This document shows positions 1 through 11,200 of a DNA stretch of 64,000 nucleotides, piece by piece. Source of the DNA: Antilocapra americana. Taxonomy: Eukaryota > Chordata > Mammalia > Artiodactyla > Antilocapridae. The stretch spans positions 9,913,450 through 9,977,449 of the forward strand of contig ML664161.1 in NCBI GenBank assembly GCA_007570785.1. Direction: 5' to 3'. Made by a program: the position numbers and the translations under genes. The first letter of the stretch is position 1, and each line of letters opens with the position of its first letter. Below the pieces are notes generated by a model, which searched no databases, had not been told where the DNA came from, and worked only from the letters and a program-made list of their open reading frames with translations.

Positions 1-129
1 GGATTCTGCAAAACAAAACACAACTCCTAGTTTCCAATGTCACAAGATAGAAGGTTAACATACAAAAATCAGTTGTAATTCTGTTTCCTTTTTGTTTAAA
101 ATAAAAATCAGTTTTTAAAATATTATTTA

Positions 130-335
130 CATTAGTTCCCCAAAATGATCAACTGAGGTATGTATATAAGAAATTATCTACAAGGATATGCTAAAAAAAC
201 ACAAAATTTTGATTGAAGAAATCAAGGGCCTAAATGAATGGAGAAACATATAGCCTTCACAAATTGGAAGTCTCAATATAGTAAAGATGACAATTTTATT
301 GGAAGTAATAAGGAGCTGATTAGTTGCTGCAAAGG
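130..335 (+). repeat. L1 ORF2 fragment (degraded)
   Basis: About 200 bp resembles, on the plus strand, the L1 ORF2 stretch that encodes the region after the reverse transcriptase core (an AAATCAAGG...AATGGAGAAACAT pattern followed by a GGAAG-CTCAATAT segment). It is heavily mutated with no usable frame. The next 300 bp resemble L1 ORF1 rather than ORF2, so two L1 pieces seem to be juxtaposed. Family assignment is by eye only. Confidence 0.45.
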
Positions 336-643
336 AAGATAATCAGTGAACTTAAAGACAAAACAATAGAATCAACCTGAACGAAACAGAATTGAAAAGA
401 AAGACTGCAAAAGAAATGATCAGAACCTCAGTGATCTGTGGGGAAAACATCAAGTGATATGAATGTATTTAATTAGAAACCCAGAAGAAAGAAATGTGTG
501 AAGGAAAAAAAAATATTTAAGGAAATCAGGTCTGAAAAAAAGATGAAAACTGTAAACCATGGTTCCAAGATTCTCAAAGAATCCACACACAGAAATTCCA
601 TGCCAGAACAGTTATCAAATTGATTATTACTAACAAGAGAAAG
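336..643 (+). repeat. Ancient L1M ORF1-like fragment
   Basis: Plus-strand sequence follows the order of an old mammalian L1 ORF1: a CAGTGAACTTAAAGACA start, a CAGAACCTCAGTGATCTGTGGG segment, a CCAGAAGAA segment, then GTAAACCATGGTTCCAAGATTCTCA. ORF1 of L1 encodes the RNA-binding chaperone. Here it has many stops and frameshifts. A Bov-tA SINE lies immediately downstream. The subfamily cannot be named with confidence. Confidence 0.5.
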
Positions 644-868
644 TGTTTCACTGGTCACACAATGGTAAAGCATCTGCCTGCCAGTGCAGGAGATTCAAGA
701 GACATGGGTTCAATTCCTGGGTTGGGAAGATCCCGCCAGAGAAGGTAATGGCAACCCACTCAAGTATTCTTGCCTGGGAAATCCCAAGGACAGAGGAGCC
801 TGGTGGGCACCAATCATAAAGTCACAAAAGAGTCAGACATAACTTAGTGACTAAACAGCAGCAACAGG
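644..868 (+). mobile_element. Bov-tA SINE
   Basis: tRNA-derived SINE in plus orientation. The tRNA-like head (TGGTAAAGCATCTGCCTGCC ... GGGTTCAATTCCTGGGTTGGG, the B-box region) is followed by the AATGGCAACCCACTCAAGTATTCTTGCC body and the BovB-like tail (CACAAAAGAGTCAGACATAACTTAGTGACT) ending in a CAGCAGCAAC simple repeat. The extreme 5' end is diverged. No clear target duplication was found, so the ends are approximate. Confidence 0.88.
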
Positions 869-1688
869 AATGTTTAAACCACCCATGTGTGCACTTAAAT
901 GGGTTTATTATATTGGTTGTAAGCCATGTCTCCATATGTTTATTAGAGATGAATGAATTAATGAATATAGGAGTAAGTAAAAAAAATCTGAAGCAATATA
1001 ATTCCTGAAGGTGTATAATTGAAAACAATTTCCAAAAAATTATAATAAACAGGGCAAATTCATTATTCAATAATCCTTTCAAAAATTAAATAAAAATTAA
1101 AGTATTTGGGGAGATGTAGAGTTGATAATTCTATACAGAAGAGCAAGAATAGATGTACATGAAACTCACAACTGTGGTTAGTTTGTACAGGTGGGATAAT
1201 TAGGGTCGGTAGGAAGTTTTGACTGCAGAGATATGCTCAGGCTTCCAGCATAGGTTCTATTTCTTGACCTATACAGAGTTAATCTGATGATTTAATAATA
1301 ATTAAGCTCTTAGTTTTATGTATTCTTCTCTCTCTATGTGTATTATTTTTCACAGTATAATGAGAAAAATCAACTCTGGTCACCTTCACACCAGGCTCCA
1401 ATCATACATACAATTCATGATAACATTGGTTTCCTCAGAGTTAACTTGTATTTTTAACAATTTATGAATGTGCCTTTCTCTCACACTTTTATAGGATGCC
1501 CAAAGGTGATTTAGAGAGAGGGAGCCAGCATTCTGTACTAACTTGCCATCTTAGCAAGGAACAAAAGCTTTGACTTTTCTTTGAAATAGGCACCTTAGCT
1601 TTTTTTGTTACTTGATTAACTTACAGTCTTCCTGATTGAGTTTAATCAGATGTAAGTTAACATATATATAATACACATATTACACCAG
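869..1688. other. No gene or recognisable repeat
   Basis: AT-rich sequence between two Bov-tA SINEs. It has short T- and A-runs but no repeat that I recognise, no convincing exon and no RNA gene. Confidence 0.6.
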
Positions 1689-1900
1689 CTTCCCTGGTGG
1701 CTCAGGTGATAAAAGCATCTGCTTGCAATGTGGGAGACACAGGTTCGATTCCTATGTTGAGAAGTTCCCCTGTAAAAGGAAATGGCAACCCACTGCAGTT
1801 CTCTTGCCTGGAAAATTCCATGGATGAAGGAGTCTCCTAGGCTACAGTACATGGGGTTGCAAAGAGTCCGACACAACTGAGCGACTTCACTTTCACTTTC
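1689..1900 (+). mobile_element. Bov-tA SINE, near full length
   Basis: Plus-strand Bov-tA. It starts with the canonical CTTCCCTGGTGGCTCAG head, contains the B-box-like AGGTTCGATTCC, the CCCACTGCAGTTCTCTTGCCTGG body and the BovB-type tail GAGTCCGACACAACTGAGCGAC, and ends in TTCACTTTCACTTTC, typical of the Bov-tA2/Bov-A2 group. TATATA-rich DNA flanks it on both sides. It is a non-coding retrotransposon mobilised by BovB reverse transcriptase. Confidence 0.92.
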
Positions 1901-2089
1901 AATGCATGTATATTTCTATATATGTAGAACATATTATGTATTTAATTAATGTATAATATATAAACATATGAAGTATACAAACATAAAATACATATAAGAT
2001 ATTTTGTGTATGTTTAAATATGTAATGTATATATTTGAGGACTTCTGTTCAAACCATAATTTCATAGACTAAATTTTAATCATTTCCTG
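1901..2089. repeat. AT-rich low-complexity tract
   Basis: Dense TATAT and ATATA motifs (TATATGTAGAACATATTATG, TATAATATATAAACATATG). This looks like decayed low-complexity or microsatellite sequence following the SINE tail. No coding or RNA signal. Confidence 0.6.
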
Positions 2090-2490
2090 TTTTTCTTAAA
2101 TATTATTACAAGCATTTTATCATACTATTAACTATTTAAACATCTCTAATTTTTGGTGACCATGTAACATTTGAGATAATGGATGGACGTGATGTATTTT
2201 ACTTTTCTCCATTTATTGTTTGATAATTTTATTGTCTCTAAGTTTACATTGTACATAATAGGTCTAAATTAATCTTTTCATATGAAAATATGATTGTAGT
2301 TGTAACATGAAATCTTAAATGTGAAATTATTGGATTTAAATAAAATTAAGATCTACTGGGTTAAAGATAGGGTATTTTAAAAATTATTGATACTTTGTAC
2401 TGGATTGCAATTTAAACTTTTAGCAATAATATGTAAGGGTATCTATTTTAGCATACATAACAAATGTAAACAGTTGTAAAACTTCCTCAA
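2090..2490 (-). repeat. Old L1M-type fragment
   Basis: Read on the minus strand this resembles the 3' part of an old L1 (L1M5/L1ME type). The plus strand shows the characteristic GGGTTAAAGATAGGGTATTTTAAAAATT...TTGATAC order that in the family follows the GAATTGCTGGGTCAAAGGGTA segment. Very diverged and without a frame. Boundaries are soft. Confidence 0.4.
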
Positions 2491-2574
2491 TTTGACAGTT
2501 TAAAAAGTATATCTCTGGTTTGCATATTTTACTGTGATTGAAATTGACATTTAAAATTTTTTATGTATTTGTTT

Positions 2575-3420
2575 TGTTTTAATTGAAATATATTTGACAT
2601 AATTAAGGTGTATACCATGTTTATTTGATATATTTATATCTTGTAATATGATTGCTATTGTAGTGATAGCACCTTCATCGCACCACATAATTATCATTTC
2701 TTTTTTGTGGTGGGGATAATTAAGATCTAGTCTCTTAACAAGTTTTATGGTTATAATACAATATTGTTATCTGTATTCACTATGTCGCATACTAGATCTC
2801 TAGGACTTGTCTATTAGGTGCAAGTTTGTACCCTTAAATAATCTCTCCCTTAGGCCCCTACAACCCAGCCCCTGGTAACCACCATTTTACTCTTTGTTTT
2901 CATGAGGGTTTTTTTAGATTTATTTTTTGTTTTATTTAGATTTTGCATATAAGTGCTATCATACAGTATTTATCTTTCTTTGTGTGATTTACCTCACCCA
3001 TCATATGTTCCATACACTCAGTTCCATCTATGTTGTGGCAATTGGCAGGATTTCCTTCTTCCTCATGCCTGAATACTATTTCACTGCATGCACAACCATA
3101 TCATCTTTATCCACTCATCTGTTGACAGGCAATTAGGTTGTTTCCATATCTTGTATATTGTGGATAATGCGGCAGTAAACATGGGAGTGCATATATCTCT
3201 TTGATATTTTGTTTTCATTTCCTTTCAATGTATACTTAGATGTAGAATTGCTGGATCATGTGGCAATTCTAATTTTAATTTTTTGAGGAACCTCTGTCTT
3301 GTTTCCGTAGTGACTGAAGCAATTTAAATCCTACCAGAAGTGTACAATGGTTCCCTTTTATCCACATCTTCACCGATACTTACTATGGATTGTCTTCTTG
3401 ATGATAACCAAAGGAATTAA
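2575..3420 (-). mobile_element. L1 3' end (ORF2 C-terminus plus 3' UTR), inverted
   Basis: Minus-strand L1. On the plus strand it begins with the inverted L1 3' terminus (TTGAAATATATTTGACATAATTAAGG), passes the CCTGGTAACCACCATTTTACTC block, then GAATTGCTGGATCATGTGGCAATTCT and TCCTACCAGAAGTGTACAATGG, which are the antisense of the ORF2 C-terminal zinc-knuckle region. It is 5'-truncated, and the ORF2 frame is destroyed. It predates the Bov-tA copy about 30 bp downstream. Confidence 0.8.
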
Positions 3421-3450
3421 ACAGATCTTTTCCAAAAATGATGTCAAAAT

Positions 3451-3620
3451 GGCTTCATGTGGCTTAAGGGTAAAGAATCTGCCTGCCAATGCAGGAGTTG
3501 CAGGAGATATGGGTTCAGTCTCTGGGTTGGGAAGATGCCCTGGAGTAGGAAATGGCAACCCACTCCAGTATTCTTGTCTGGAAAATTCCATAGACAGAGG
3601 AGCCTGGCAGACTATTGAGC
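3451..3620 (+). mobile_element. Bov-tA SINE, 3'-shortened
   Basis: Plus-strand Bov-tA with head GGCTTCATGTGGCTTAAGGG, the AGAATCTGCCTGCCAATGCAGG segment, GGGTTGGGAAGATGCCC, and body AACCCACTCCAGTATTCTTG. It breaks off after GAGCCTGGCAGACTATTGAGC, where the GTCGCAAAGAGTCGGAC tail should follow. The tail has been replaced by, or has degenerated into, an adjoining CA-rich microsatellite. Confidence 0.88.
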
Positions 3621-3621
3621 A

Positions 3622-3692
3622 TGCACACACACACACATACAAACACCCACACTCATGCATACTTACAGGTATATACATGCACATACACACAA
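3622..3692. repeat. Interrupted (CA)n microsatellite
   Basis: ACACACACACACATACAAAC followed by further CACA and TATACATGCACATACACACA stretches directly after the truncated Bov-tA. Likely grown from the SINE tail. Potentially length-polymorphic. Confidence 0.8.
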
Positions 3693-4067
3693 ATAAGAAT
3701 CTAACATTATTTTGCTTTGAACATCATTTATTTATGAATAAAACAGTTTTTCATTTATTTGAGATGATCTTTATTATTTTATTTTTTCTATAAAATAAAA
3801 TCTCTGTGTTTTTTCTGTTCTTTAGATATTTATACACACATGTACCTAAAACACTTTTAAGGCATCTATCATATTGAATAGGTTTAGAAAGACATATAGA
3901 AATGAAGCATCATTGAAAAAAATTTAAAGAAAGAATGAGAAAAAGTGTACCAGATAACCTGGGCAATGTTATAGTGGCAATTTAGGAGAAAAGGAAGATA
4001 TGCAGATTAAGGTAGGAGAGAAAAAGTGTAGCATTATATATTTCACATACTAAACATAAAGATGCTG

Positions 4068-4280
4068 TTAACTGAGTGTTTACTACATACAAGATACTGT
4101 TAAGTATATTACATGTATTATCTCACTGATTCTAATAAAATCCAGGATCTCCTTTTGACAAATGGGAAAACCAAGACTTAAAAATTTAATTTTCCTTGTT
4201 AGAAAAAGTTGGGACTAAGCCTCAAATCCAAATCTATCTGACTCCAAAGCCATCATCTTAACTGCTGTGCTATACTACTT
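4068..4280 (+). repeat. MIR SINE
   Basis: Plus-strand mammalian-wide interspersed repeat. Recognisable successive blocks are ACTGAGTGTTTACTACATAC, TACATGTATTATCTCACTGATTC, ACAAATGGGAAAACCAAGAC, then the AGCCTCAAATCCAAATCTATCTGACTCCAAAGCC...TCTTAACTGCTGTGCTATAC end. It is diverged, as expected for an ancient pre-ruminant element, and has no coding potential. Confidence 0.85.
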
Positions 4281-5971
4281 TTGTGAGATTATAGAAAACA
4301 TAAAAGTTTATCTAGTGAGACAAATACTCTCCTGTCCCTGTATTCTAGATGAAATTTATTATGTGGATGTTGAGTAACAATGATGGATAATGTCTTCAAC
4401 ACACATTTTACAGAAAATGGAGTAACATTTTAAAAATGGTCATTTCTTGTATCAGCTTTTGATAACAGCTTAGTTCATAACATTGAATTATAACTTAGTG
4501 CAGGCATTTCTATGGACAATAAGTCTGAGGCAGTGCAGATATGTTGCTATTTGTGATCAACTTGGCTCAGGAATGTGCCCATCCTAGGAAGAGTCATAAA
4601 GAATCTGAAAGTAGGGATTAATTTTTTTTAATTATCAGGTGAATGGCAGATTCTATTAGAGAGGAAAACAAGTCATACAGAAAAGGCAGTGTAAGTTAGC
4701 AGTTATCTGCCCTCAAAATAACCAAGATAGTTTCTTAATGAAAGAGCTGAAGCTGGGTTGATGATTTGTTCTCTGTATGTGAAACTTTGAGTCATGTGAA
4801 ATTACGCTTAGTGCCAAGTTAAAAAGTGCCAGGATTAAAGGGCTTCAGAAGCCAGATTCATCACTATAGCCCAGCACTCAGGAAGTGCTGGGCATAGAAC
4901 ATGTGTTAGGTAAATATTTCTGCAATAAATTAATTAATAATAGCATGACAGAATGAATGGAGGATTTCCCAAGGACATCATTTTTTTTTAAAGAGCTATG
5001 TGTGTATCTTTCTGCTCAGTTTTGAGATCACATTAAGAACTTTGACAGTATATAAAGATTTGATTATGTTTTCATTTTTGTTAATAACTTTCACTAATGG
5101 GAGTTTTTCCTTCAACTAATACTGTGACAGTTATATACATACACTGTAGTAAATTGTTCTTTGTACTTAACATCAGTAAATCTTTATCAAGAACCATTAT
5201 AGAATTTATTTTTTCTTTTCACAGTTAAAAAACATAAAGGCTCAGAAGGGTTTAGCATCTTGTTCTATGTTGCACAGCTGTGAGCAGCTAGGGTTTTGTC
5301 TGTCTTCCCAAGCCCAAACCCTTTATGATCCTATAAACCAATTATGGAACCACATTTTCTCTATTTTATGTCTTTCAGAAATGTTAATTATAAATGTTTC
5401 AAATTATACTAAAGTTTAAAATAAATCCTCTTTTGTCATTTAAGGGGGTATATTTAAGTGAGAGAGATATACCAAATGAAAGCAGAGAACAAGAAATTTC
5501 CTGTTTTGTCTTTTCTTCTCTTTCCTTGATTGGCAACTGACTAGCACACCACAGGGACTACATGAATTTAACTTATTTTTTTTTTAGGGGTAAATCACAC
5601 AGCCTAACAAGAATGGCATTACTGTTTATATGCATGATCTATGATTTCAAATGAGTACCCAACCCTATTCAGCATTCTATATTTCCCTTTTAAACTCACT
5701 ATTTTCAGAAATGGCTACTATATATATTATCTTACTTTTCTAATTCGTTCAATCTCTGCTAAGGTACCAAGGCATTTCCACCTCGAGAGAAGCTCATATT
5801 ATAGAGAGAATATAAAAATGATCATATGAGTGTTTTCTCTTATTCCACCACTAAATCTACCAACAATTCTGAATCTGCTTCCATACTAGTTTTCTTGGGA
5901 TTCGATGAAGGAAAATCATGACACTATGACTTTCTGACTTTAAAATTCATGAAAACATTTCTGTGGACCCT
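4281..5971. other. No gene; MIR-like scraps only
   Basis: Mostly unassigned AT-rich sequence. About 4865-4945 resembles a MIR 3' end (CCCAGCACTCAGGAAGTGCTGGGCATAGAACATGTG ... AATAAATTAATTAATA order). About 5220-5335 is weakly MIR-like (AAAGGCTCAGAAGGGTTTAGCA ... TTGCACAGCTGTGAG). I see no exon with splice sites and no RNA gene. Confidence 0.5.
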
Positions 5972-5984
5972 TAAAACCATTTGT

Positions 5985-6120
5985 TCCTTGAGAAGGAAAT
6001 AACAATTCTCTCCAGTATTCTTGCTTGGGAAACCCCATGGATAGGGGATCCTGGCTGGCTCCACAGTTCTTGGGGTTGCAAAAAGTTGGACACAGTTTAG
6101 TGACTAAATCACCACCACCA
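5985..6120 (+). mobile_element. 5'-truncated Bov-tA SINE with target duplication
   Basis: Plus-strand SINE lacking the tRNA-like head. It has the GAGAAGGAAATAACAATTCTC and CTCCAGTATTCTTGCTTGGG body, and the BovB-type tail GTTGCAAAAAGTTGGACACAG ending in ACCACCACCA. A perfect 13-bp target duplication, TAAAACCATTTGT, lies at 5972-5984 and 6121-6133. This fixes the ends exactly and shows a 5'-truncated target-primed insertion. Confidence 0.93.
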
Positions 6121-6133
6121 TAAAACCATTTGT

Positions 6134-6529
6134 AAGCCACTAAAACTCTTCCTACTCTGCTAAAGAGTAAGTGGGCTCTGAGCAAGAGCCTTTCTCACTA
6201 TCAAATACTAATTCTTCTTAATCACTGGATTGCATCTCCTCCCATCTGCTCCAAGAACTTTCTGTTTTAGTTTCCACTTCTCATTATATTAACCACTTTC
6301 TAAAATATTGCATTTTTATCACCAGTATGAAAACAAGCTTTAGTGTCCTCTTGTTTTAAAACAAAGAACAAACAACAGAACATTTTACCCCTGTGGCTAA
6401 CCTCTGTTTCCACTCTAATCTAGAGATAAGCTTCTCTTGGTTCTGCCTTTCTTTGAGATCAAGCAAACATTTTTAATAATAATAATTTTCTTCTATTTGC
6501 TTATAGTAATGCATTATTCTCTTAATTGC
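6134..6529. other. No gene or recognisable repeat
   Basis: Unassigned AT-rich DNA between a Bov-tA insertion and an L1 remnant. Nothing supportable. Confidence 0.6.
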
Positions 6530-6731
6530 TATCCAAGGGACTTTCTAGTATATTCTAGTATAAGTTGAATACAAATGATGAAGACAGTCATCCTTGCTTT
6601 TTCATAATCTTAGACAGAAAGCATGCAATTTTTCACCATTACAAGTGATGTTAGCTGTAGGATTTTTGGTATATGCCCTTTAATCAAAATGAAAGAAGCT
6701 ATTTCTGTTCCTAGTCTGTCAAGGGTTTTAA
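6530..6731 (-). repeat. L1 ORF2 (RT region) fragment, inverted
   Basis: The plus strand carries GACAGTCATCCTTGCTTTTTCATAAT, ACCATTACAAGTGATGTTAGCTGTAGG and CTAGTCTGTCAAGGGTTTT, the antisense of the L1 ORF2 reverse transcriptase region. It ends where BovB sequence starts at about 6732. Degraded and non-coding. Confidence 0.7.
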
Positions 6732-8242
6732 ACATCTTGGAATGTGAAGTCAAGTGGGCCTTAGAAAGCATCACTACAAACAAAGCTAGTGGATGTGATG
6801 AAATTCTAGTTGAGCTATTTCAAATCCTGAAAGATGATGCTGTGAAAGTGATGCACTCAATATGCCAGCATATGTGGAAAACTTAGCAGTAGCCATAGGA
6901 CTGGAAAATGTCAGTTTTCATTCCAATCCCAAAGAAAGGCAATGCCAAAGAATGCTCGAACTACCGCACGACTGCATTTATCTTACACACTAGTAAAGTG
7001 ATGCTCAAAATTCTCCAAGCCAGGCTTCAGCAATACGTGAACCATGAACTTCCAGGTGTTCAAGCTGGTTTTAGAAAAGGCAGAGGAACCAGAGATCAAA
7101 TTGACAACATCTGCTGGATCATTGCAAAAGCAAGGGAGTTCTATAAAAACAACTATTTCTGTTTTATTGACTATACCAAAGTCTCTGACTGTGTGGATCA
7201 CAACAAACTGTTGAAAATTCTGAAAGGGATGGGAATACCACACCATCTGACCTGTCTCTTGAGAAACCTGTATGCAGGTCAGGAAGCAACAGTTAGAACT
7301 GGACATGGAACAACAGACTGGTTCCAAATAGGAAAAGGAGTTGTCAAGGCTATATATTGTCACCTTGCTTATTTAACTTATATGCAGAGTATATCATGAG
7401 AAATGCTGGGCAGGAAGAAGTACAAGCTGGAATCAAGATTGCTGGGAGAAATATCAATAACCTCAGAGTTTCAGATGACACCACCCTTATGGCAGAAAGT
7501 GAAGAGGAACTAAAAAGCCTCTTGATGACAGTAAAAGAGGAGAGTGAAAAAGTTGGCTTAAATTTCAACTTTCAGAAAACTAAGATCATGGCATCTCGTG
7601 CCATCATTTCATGGAAAATAGATGGGGAAACAGTGTCAGATTTTATTTTGGGGGGCTCCAAAATCATAGAAGATGTTGATTGCAGCCATGAAATTAAAAG
7701 ATGCTTGCTCCTTGGAAGGAAGGTTATGTCCAAACTAGATAACATATTGAAAAGCAGAGACATTACTTTGCCAACAAACGTCCATCTAGTCAAGGCTATG
7801 TTTTTTCCAGTAGTCATGTATGGATGTGAGAGTTGGACTATAAAGAAAGCTGAGTGCCCAAGAATTGATGCTTTTGAACTGTGGTGTTGGAGAAGACTCT
7901 TGAGAGTCCCTTGGACTGCAAGGAGATCCAACCAGTCCATCCTAAAGGAGATCAGTCCTGGGTGTTAATTAGAAGGACTGATGTTGAAACTGAAACTCCA
8001 GTACTTTGGCCACCTCATGCGAAGAATTGACTCATTGGAAAAGACCCTAATGCTGGGAAGGATTGGGGGCAGGAGGAGAAGGGGACGACAGAGGATGAGA
8101 TGGCTGGATGGCATCACCAACTTGATGGACATGGGTTTGGGTAGACTCCGGGAGTTGGTGATGGACAGGGAGGCCTGGCGTGCTGATTCATGGGGTCACA
8201 AAGAGAAGGACACAATTGAGCGACTGAACTGAACTGAACTGA
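6732..8242 (+). mobile_element. BovB (RTE) LINE copy A, 5'-truncated
   Basis: Plus-strand BovB starting inside the ORF (ACATCTTGGAATGTGAAGTC) and running through the reverse transcriptase and C-terminal region to the diagnostic 3' end, CGACTGAACTGAACTGAACTGA. About 1.5 kb of the roughly 3.2-kb element is present. The endonuclease half is missing. BovB is the ruminant RTE-clade LINE whose 3' tail is shared with the Bov-tA and Bov-A2 SINEs. It is followed with no gap by the 5' part of a second BovB. Confidence 0.95.
6748..8232 (+). pseudogene. BovB copy A reverse transcriptase remnant
   Basis: Broken RTE-type reverse transcriptase. Pieces: 6748-6883 (KASG segment, stop at the end), 6908-7399 (PIPKKGNAKECSNYR, FRKGRGTRDQI, and the block with FIDYTKVSDCVDH that holds the first catalytic Asp region), 7357-7968 (after a frame change in the VRQGC region) and 7981-8232 ([11 protein letters not shown]-terminal block). 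The YADD polymerase box reads VSDD. At least two frame breaks plus stops make it non-functional. Confidence 0.9.
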
Positions 8243-11200
8243 GCATGGCCCCACCCATCAGAACAAGACCCAGTTTCCCCCTTAGTCTCTCCCATGAGGA
8301 AGCTTCTATAAGCCTCTTATCCTTATCGATCAGAGGACAGACAGAATGAAAACCACAATCACAGAAAACTAACCAATCTAATCACATGGACCACAGCCTT
8401 GTCTAACTCAATGAAACTATGAGCCATGTCATGTAGGGTCATGGTGGAGAGTTCTGACAAAATGTGGTTACTGGAGAAGGGAATGGCAAACCACTTCAGT
8501 ATTCTTGCCTTGAGAACCCCATGAACAGTATGAAAAGGCAAAAAGATAGGACACTGAAAGATGAACTCCCAGCATGGTAGGTGCCCAATATGCTTCTAGA
8601 GATCAGTGGATAAAAAACTCCAGAAAGAATGAAGAAACGGAGCCAAAGCAAAAACAACACCCAGTTGTGGATGTGACTAGTGATCGAAGCAAGGTCTGAT
8701 GCTGTAAAGAGCAATATTGCATAGGAACGTGGAATGTTAGGTCCATGAATTAAGGCAAATTTGAAGTGGTCAAATAGGTGGCAAGAGTGAATGTTGAAAT
8801 TTTTGGAATCAGAGAACTAAAATGGACTGGAATGGGTGAATTTAACTCAGAAGACCATTATGTCTACTACTGTGGGCAAGATTCCCTTAGAAGAAGTGGA
8901 GTAGCCATCACAGTCAACAAAAGAGTCCGAAATGCAGTACTTGCATGCAGTCTCATAAATGACAAAATGATCTCTGTCAATGGTTTCCAAGGCAAACCAT
9001 TCAGTATCACGGTAATCCAAGTCTATGTCCCAACCAGTAATGCTGAAGAAGCCAAAGTTGAATGGGTCTATGAAGACCTACAAGATCTTCTGGTACTAAC
9101 ACCCAAAAAAGATGTCCTTTTCATTACAGGGGGCAGGAATGCAAAAGTAAGAAGTCAAGAAACACCTGGAATAACAGTCAAATTTGGCCTTGGAGTACAG
9201 AATGATGCAGGACAAAGGCGAATAAAGTTTTCCCAAGAGAACACACTAGTCACAGCAAACATCCTCTTCCAACAACACAAGAGAAGACTCTACACATGGA
9301 CATCACCAGAGGGTCAACCCTGAAATCAGATTGATTGTATTCTTTGCAGCTAATGATGGAGATTCTCTACATAGTCAGCAAAAACAAGATTGGGACCTGA
9401 CTGTGGCTCAGATCATAAACTCCGTATTGCCAAATTCAGACTTAAATTGAAGAGAGTAGGGAAAGCCACTAGACCATTCAGGTGTGACCTAAATCAAACA
9501 CCTTACGATTAGACAGTGGAAGTGAGTAACAGATTTAAGGGACTAGATCTGATAGACACAGTGCCTGATAAACTATGGACAGAGGTTCAATAGGAGACAG
9601 GGATCAAGACCATACCCAAGAAAAAGAAATGAAAAAAAGCAAAATGGCTGTCTGAGGAGGCCTTAAAATAGCTGTGAAAGAAAAGAAGTGAAAAGCAAAG
9701 GAAAAAAGGCAAGATATACCCATTTAAATGCAGAGTTCCAAAGAATAGCAAGAAGAGATAAAAAAAGCCTTCCTCAGTGATCAGTGCAAAGAAACAGAGG
9801 AAAACAATAGAATGGGGAAAACTAGAGATCTCTTCAAGAAAATTAGAGATACCAAGGGAACATTTCATGTAAAGATGGGTTCGATAAAAGACAGAAATGG
9901 TATGGACCTAACAGAAGCAGAAGATTTTAAGAAGAGGTGGCAAGAATACACAGAAGAACTGTACAAAAAAGATCTTCACAACCCAGATGATCATGATGGT
10001 GTGATCACTCACCTAGAGCCAGACATCTGGAACGCAAAGTCAAGTGGGCCTTAGGAAACATCACTATGAGCAAAGCTAGTGGAGGTGATGGAATTCCAGT
10101 TGAGCTATTTCAAATGCTGAAAGATGATGCTGGGAAAGTGCTTCACTCATTATGCCAGCATATTTGGGAAACTCAGCATTGGCCAAAGGACTGGAAAATG
10201 TCAGTTTTCATTCCAATCTAAAGAAAGGCAATGCCAAAGAATGCTCAAACTACCGGACAATTGCACTTATCTCACATGCTAGTAAACTGATGCTCAAGAT
10301 TCTCCAAGCCAGGCTTCAGAAATACGTGAACCATGAACTTTGAGGTGTTCAAGCTGGTTTTAGAAAAGGCAGAGGAACCAGAGATCAAATTGCCATCATC
10401 TGCTGGATCATCGAAAGAGAAAGAGAGTTCCAGAAAAACATCTATTTCTGTTTTATTGACTATGCCAAAGTCTTTGACTGTGTGGATCACAATAAACTGT
10501 GGAAAATTCTTCAAGAGATGGGAATACCAGACCACCTGACCTGCCTCCCGAGAAACCTGTATACAGGTCAGGAAGCAACAGTTAGAACTGGACATGAAAC
10601 AATAGACTGGTTCCAAATAGGAAAAGGAGTACGTTGAGGCTGTATGTTGTCACGCTGCTTATTTAACCTATATGCAGAATCCATCATGTGAAACACTGGG
10701 CTGGATGAAGCACAAGATGGAATCAAGATTGCTGGAAGAAATATCAATAACCTCAGAGTTGCAGATGACACCACACTTATGGCAGAAATTGATGAAGAAC
10801 TAAGGAGCCTCTTGATGAAAGTGAAAGAGGAGAGTGAAAAAAGTTGGCTTAAATTTCAACATTCAGAAAACTAAGATCATGGCATCTGGTCCTATCACTT
10901 CATGATGCAAATAAGTGGGGAAACAGTGGCTGGCTTAATTTGGGGGGGTCCAAAAATCACTGCAGATGGTGATTGCAGCCATGAAATTAAAAGACTCTTG
11001 CTCCTTAGAAGAAAAGTTATGATCAACCTAGATAGCATATGGAAAATCAGAGACATTACTTTGCCAACAAAGATCTGTCTAGTCAAGGCTATGGTTTTTC
11101 CAGTAGTCATGTATGGATGTGAGAGTTGGACAGTGAAAAAGGCTGAGCACTGAAGAATTGATGCTTTTGAACTGTGGTGTTGGAGAAGACTCTTGAGAGT

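Noticed and set aside
1689..1900. tRNA gene signal (A/B-box-like) in Bov-tA heads here and in the other copies
   Set aside because: The heads are tRNA-derived but lack a foldable full tRNA. They are SINEs with tails, truncations and target duplications.
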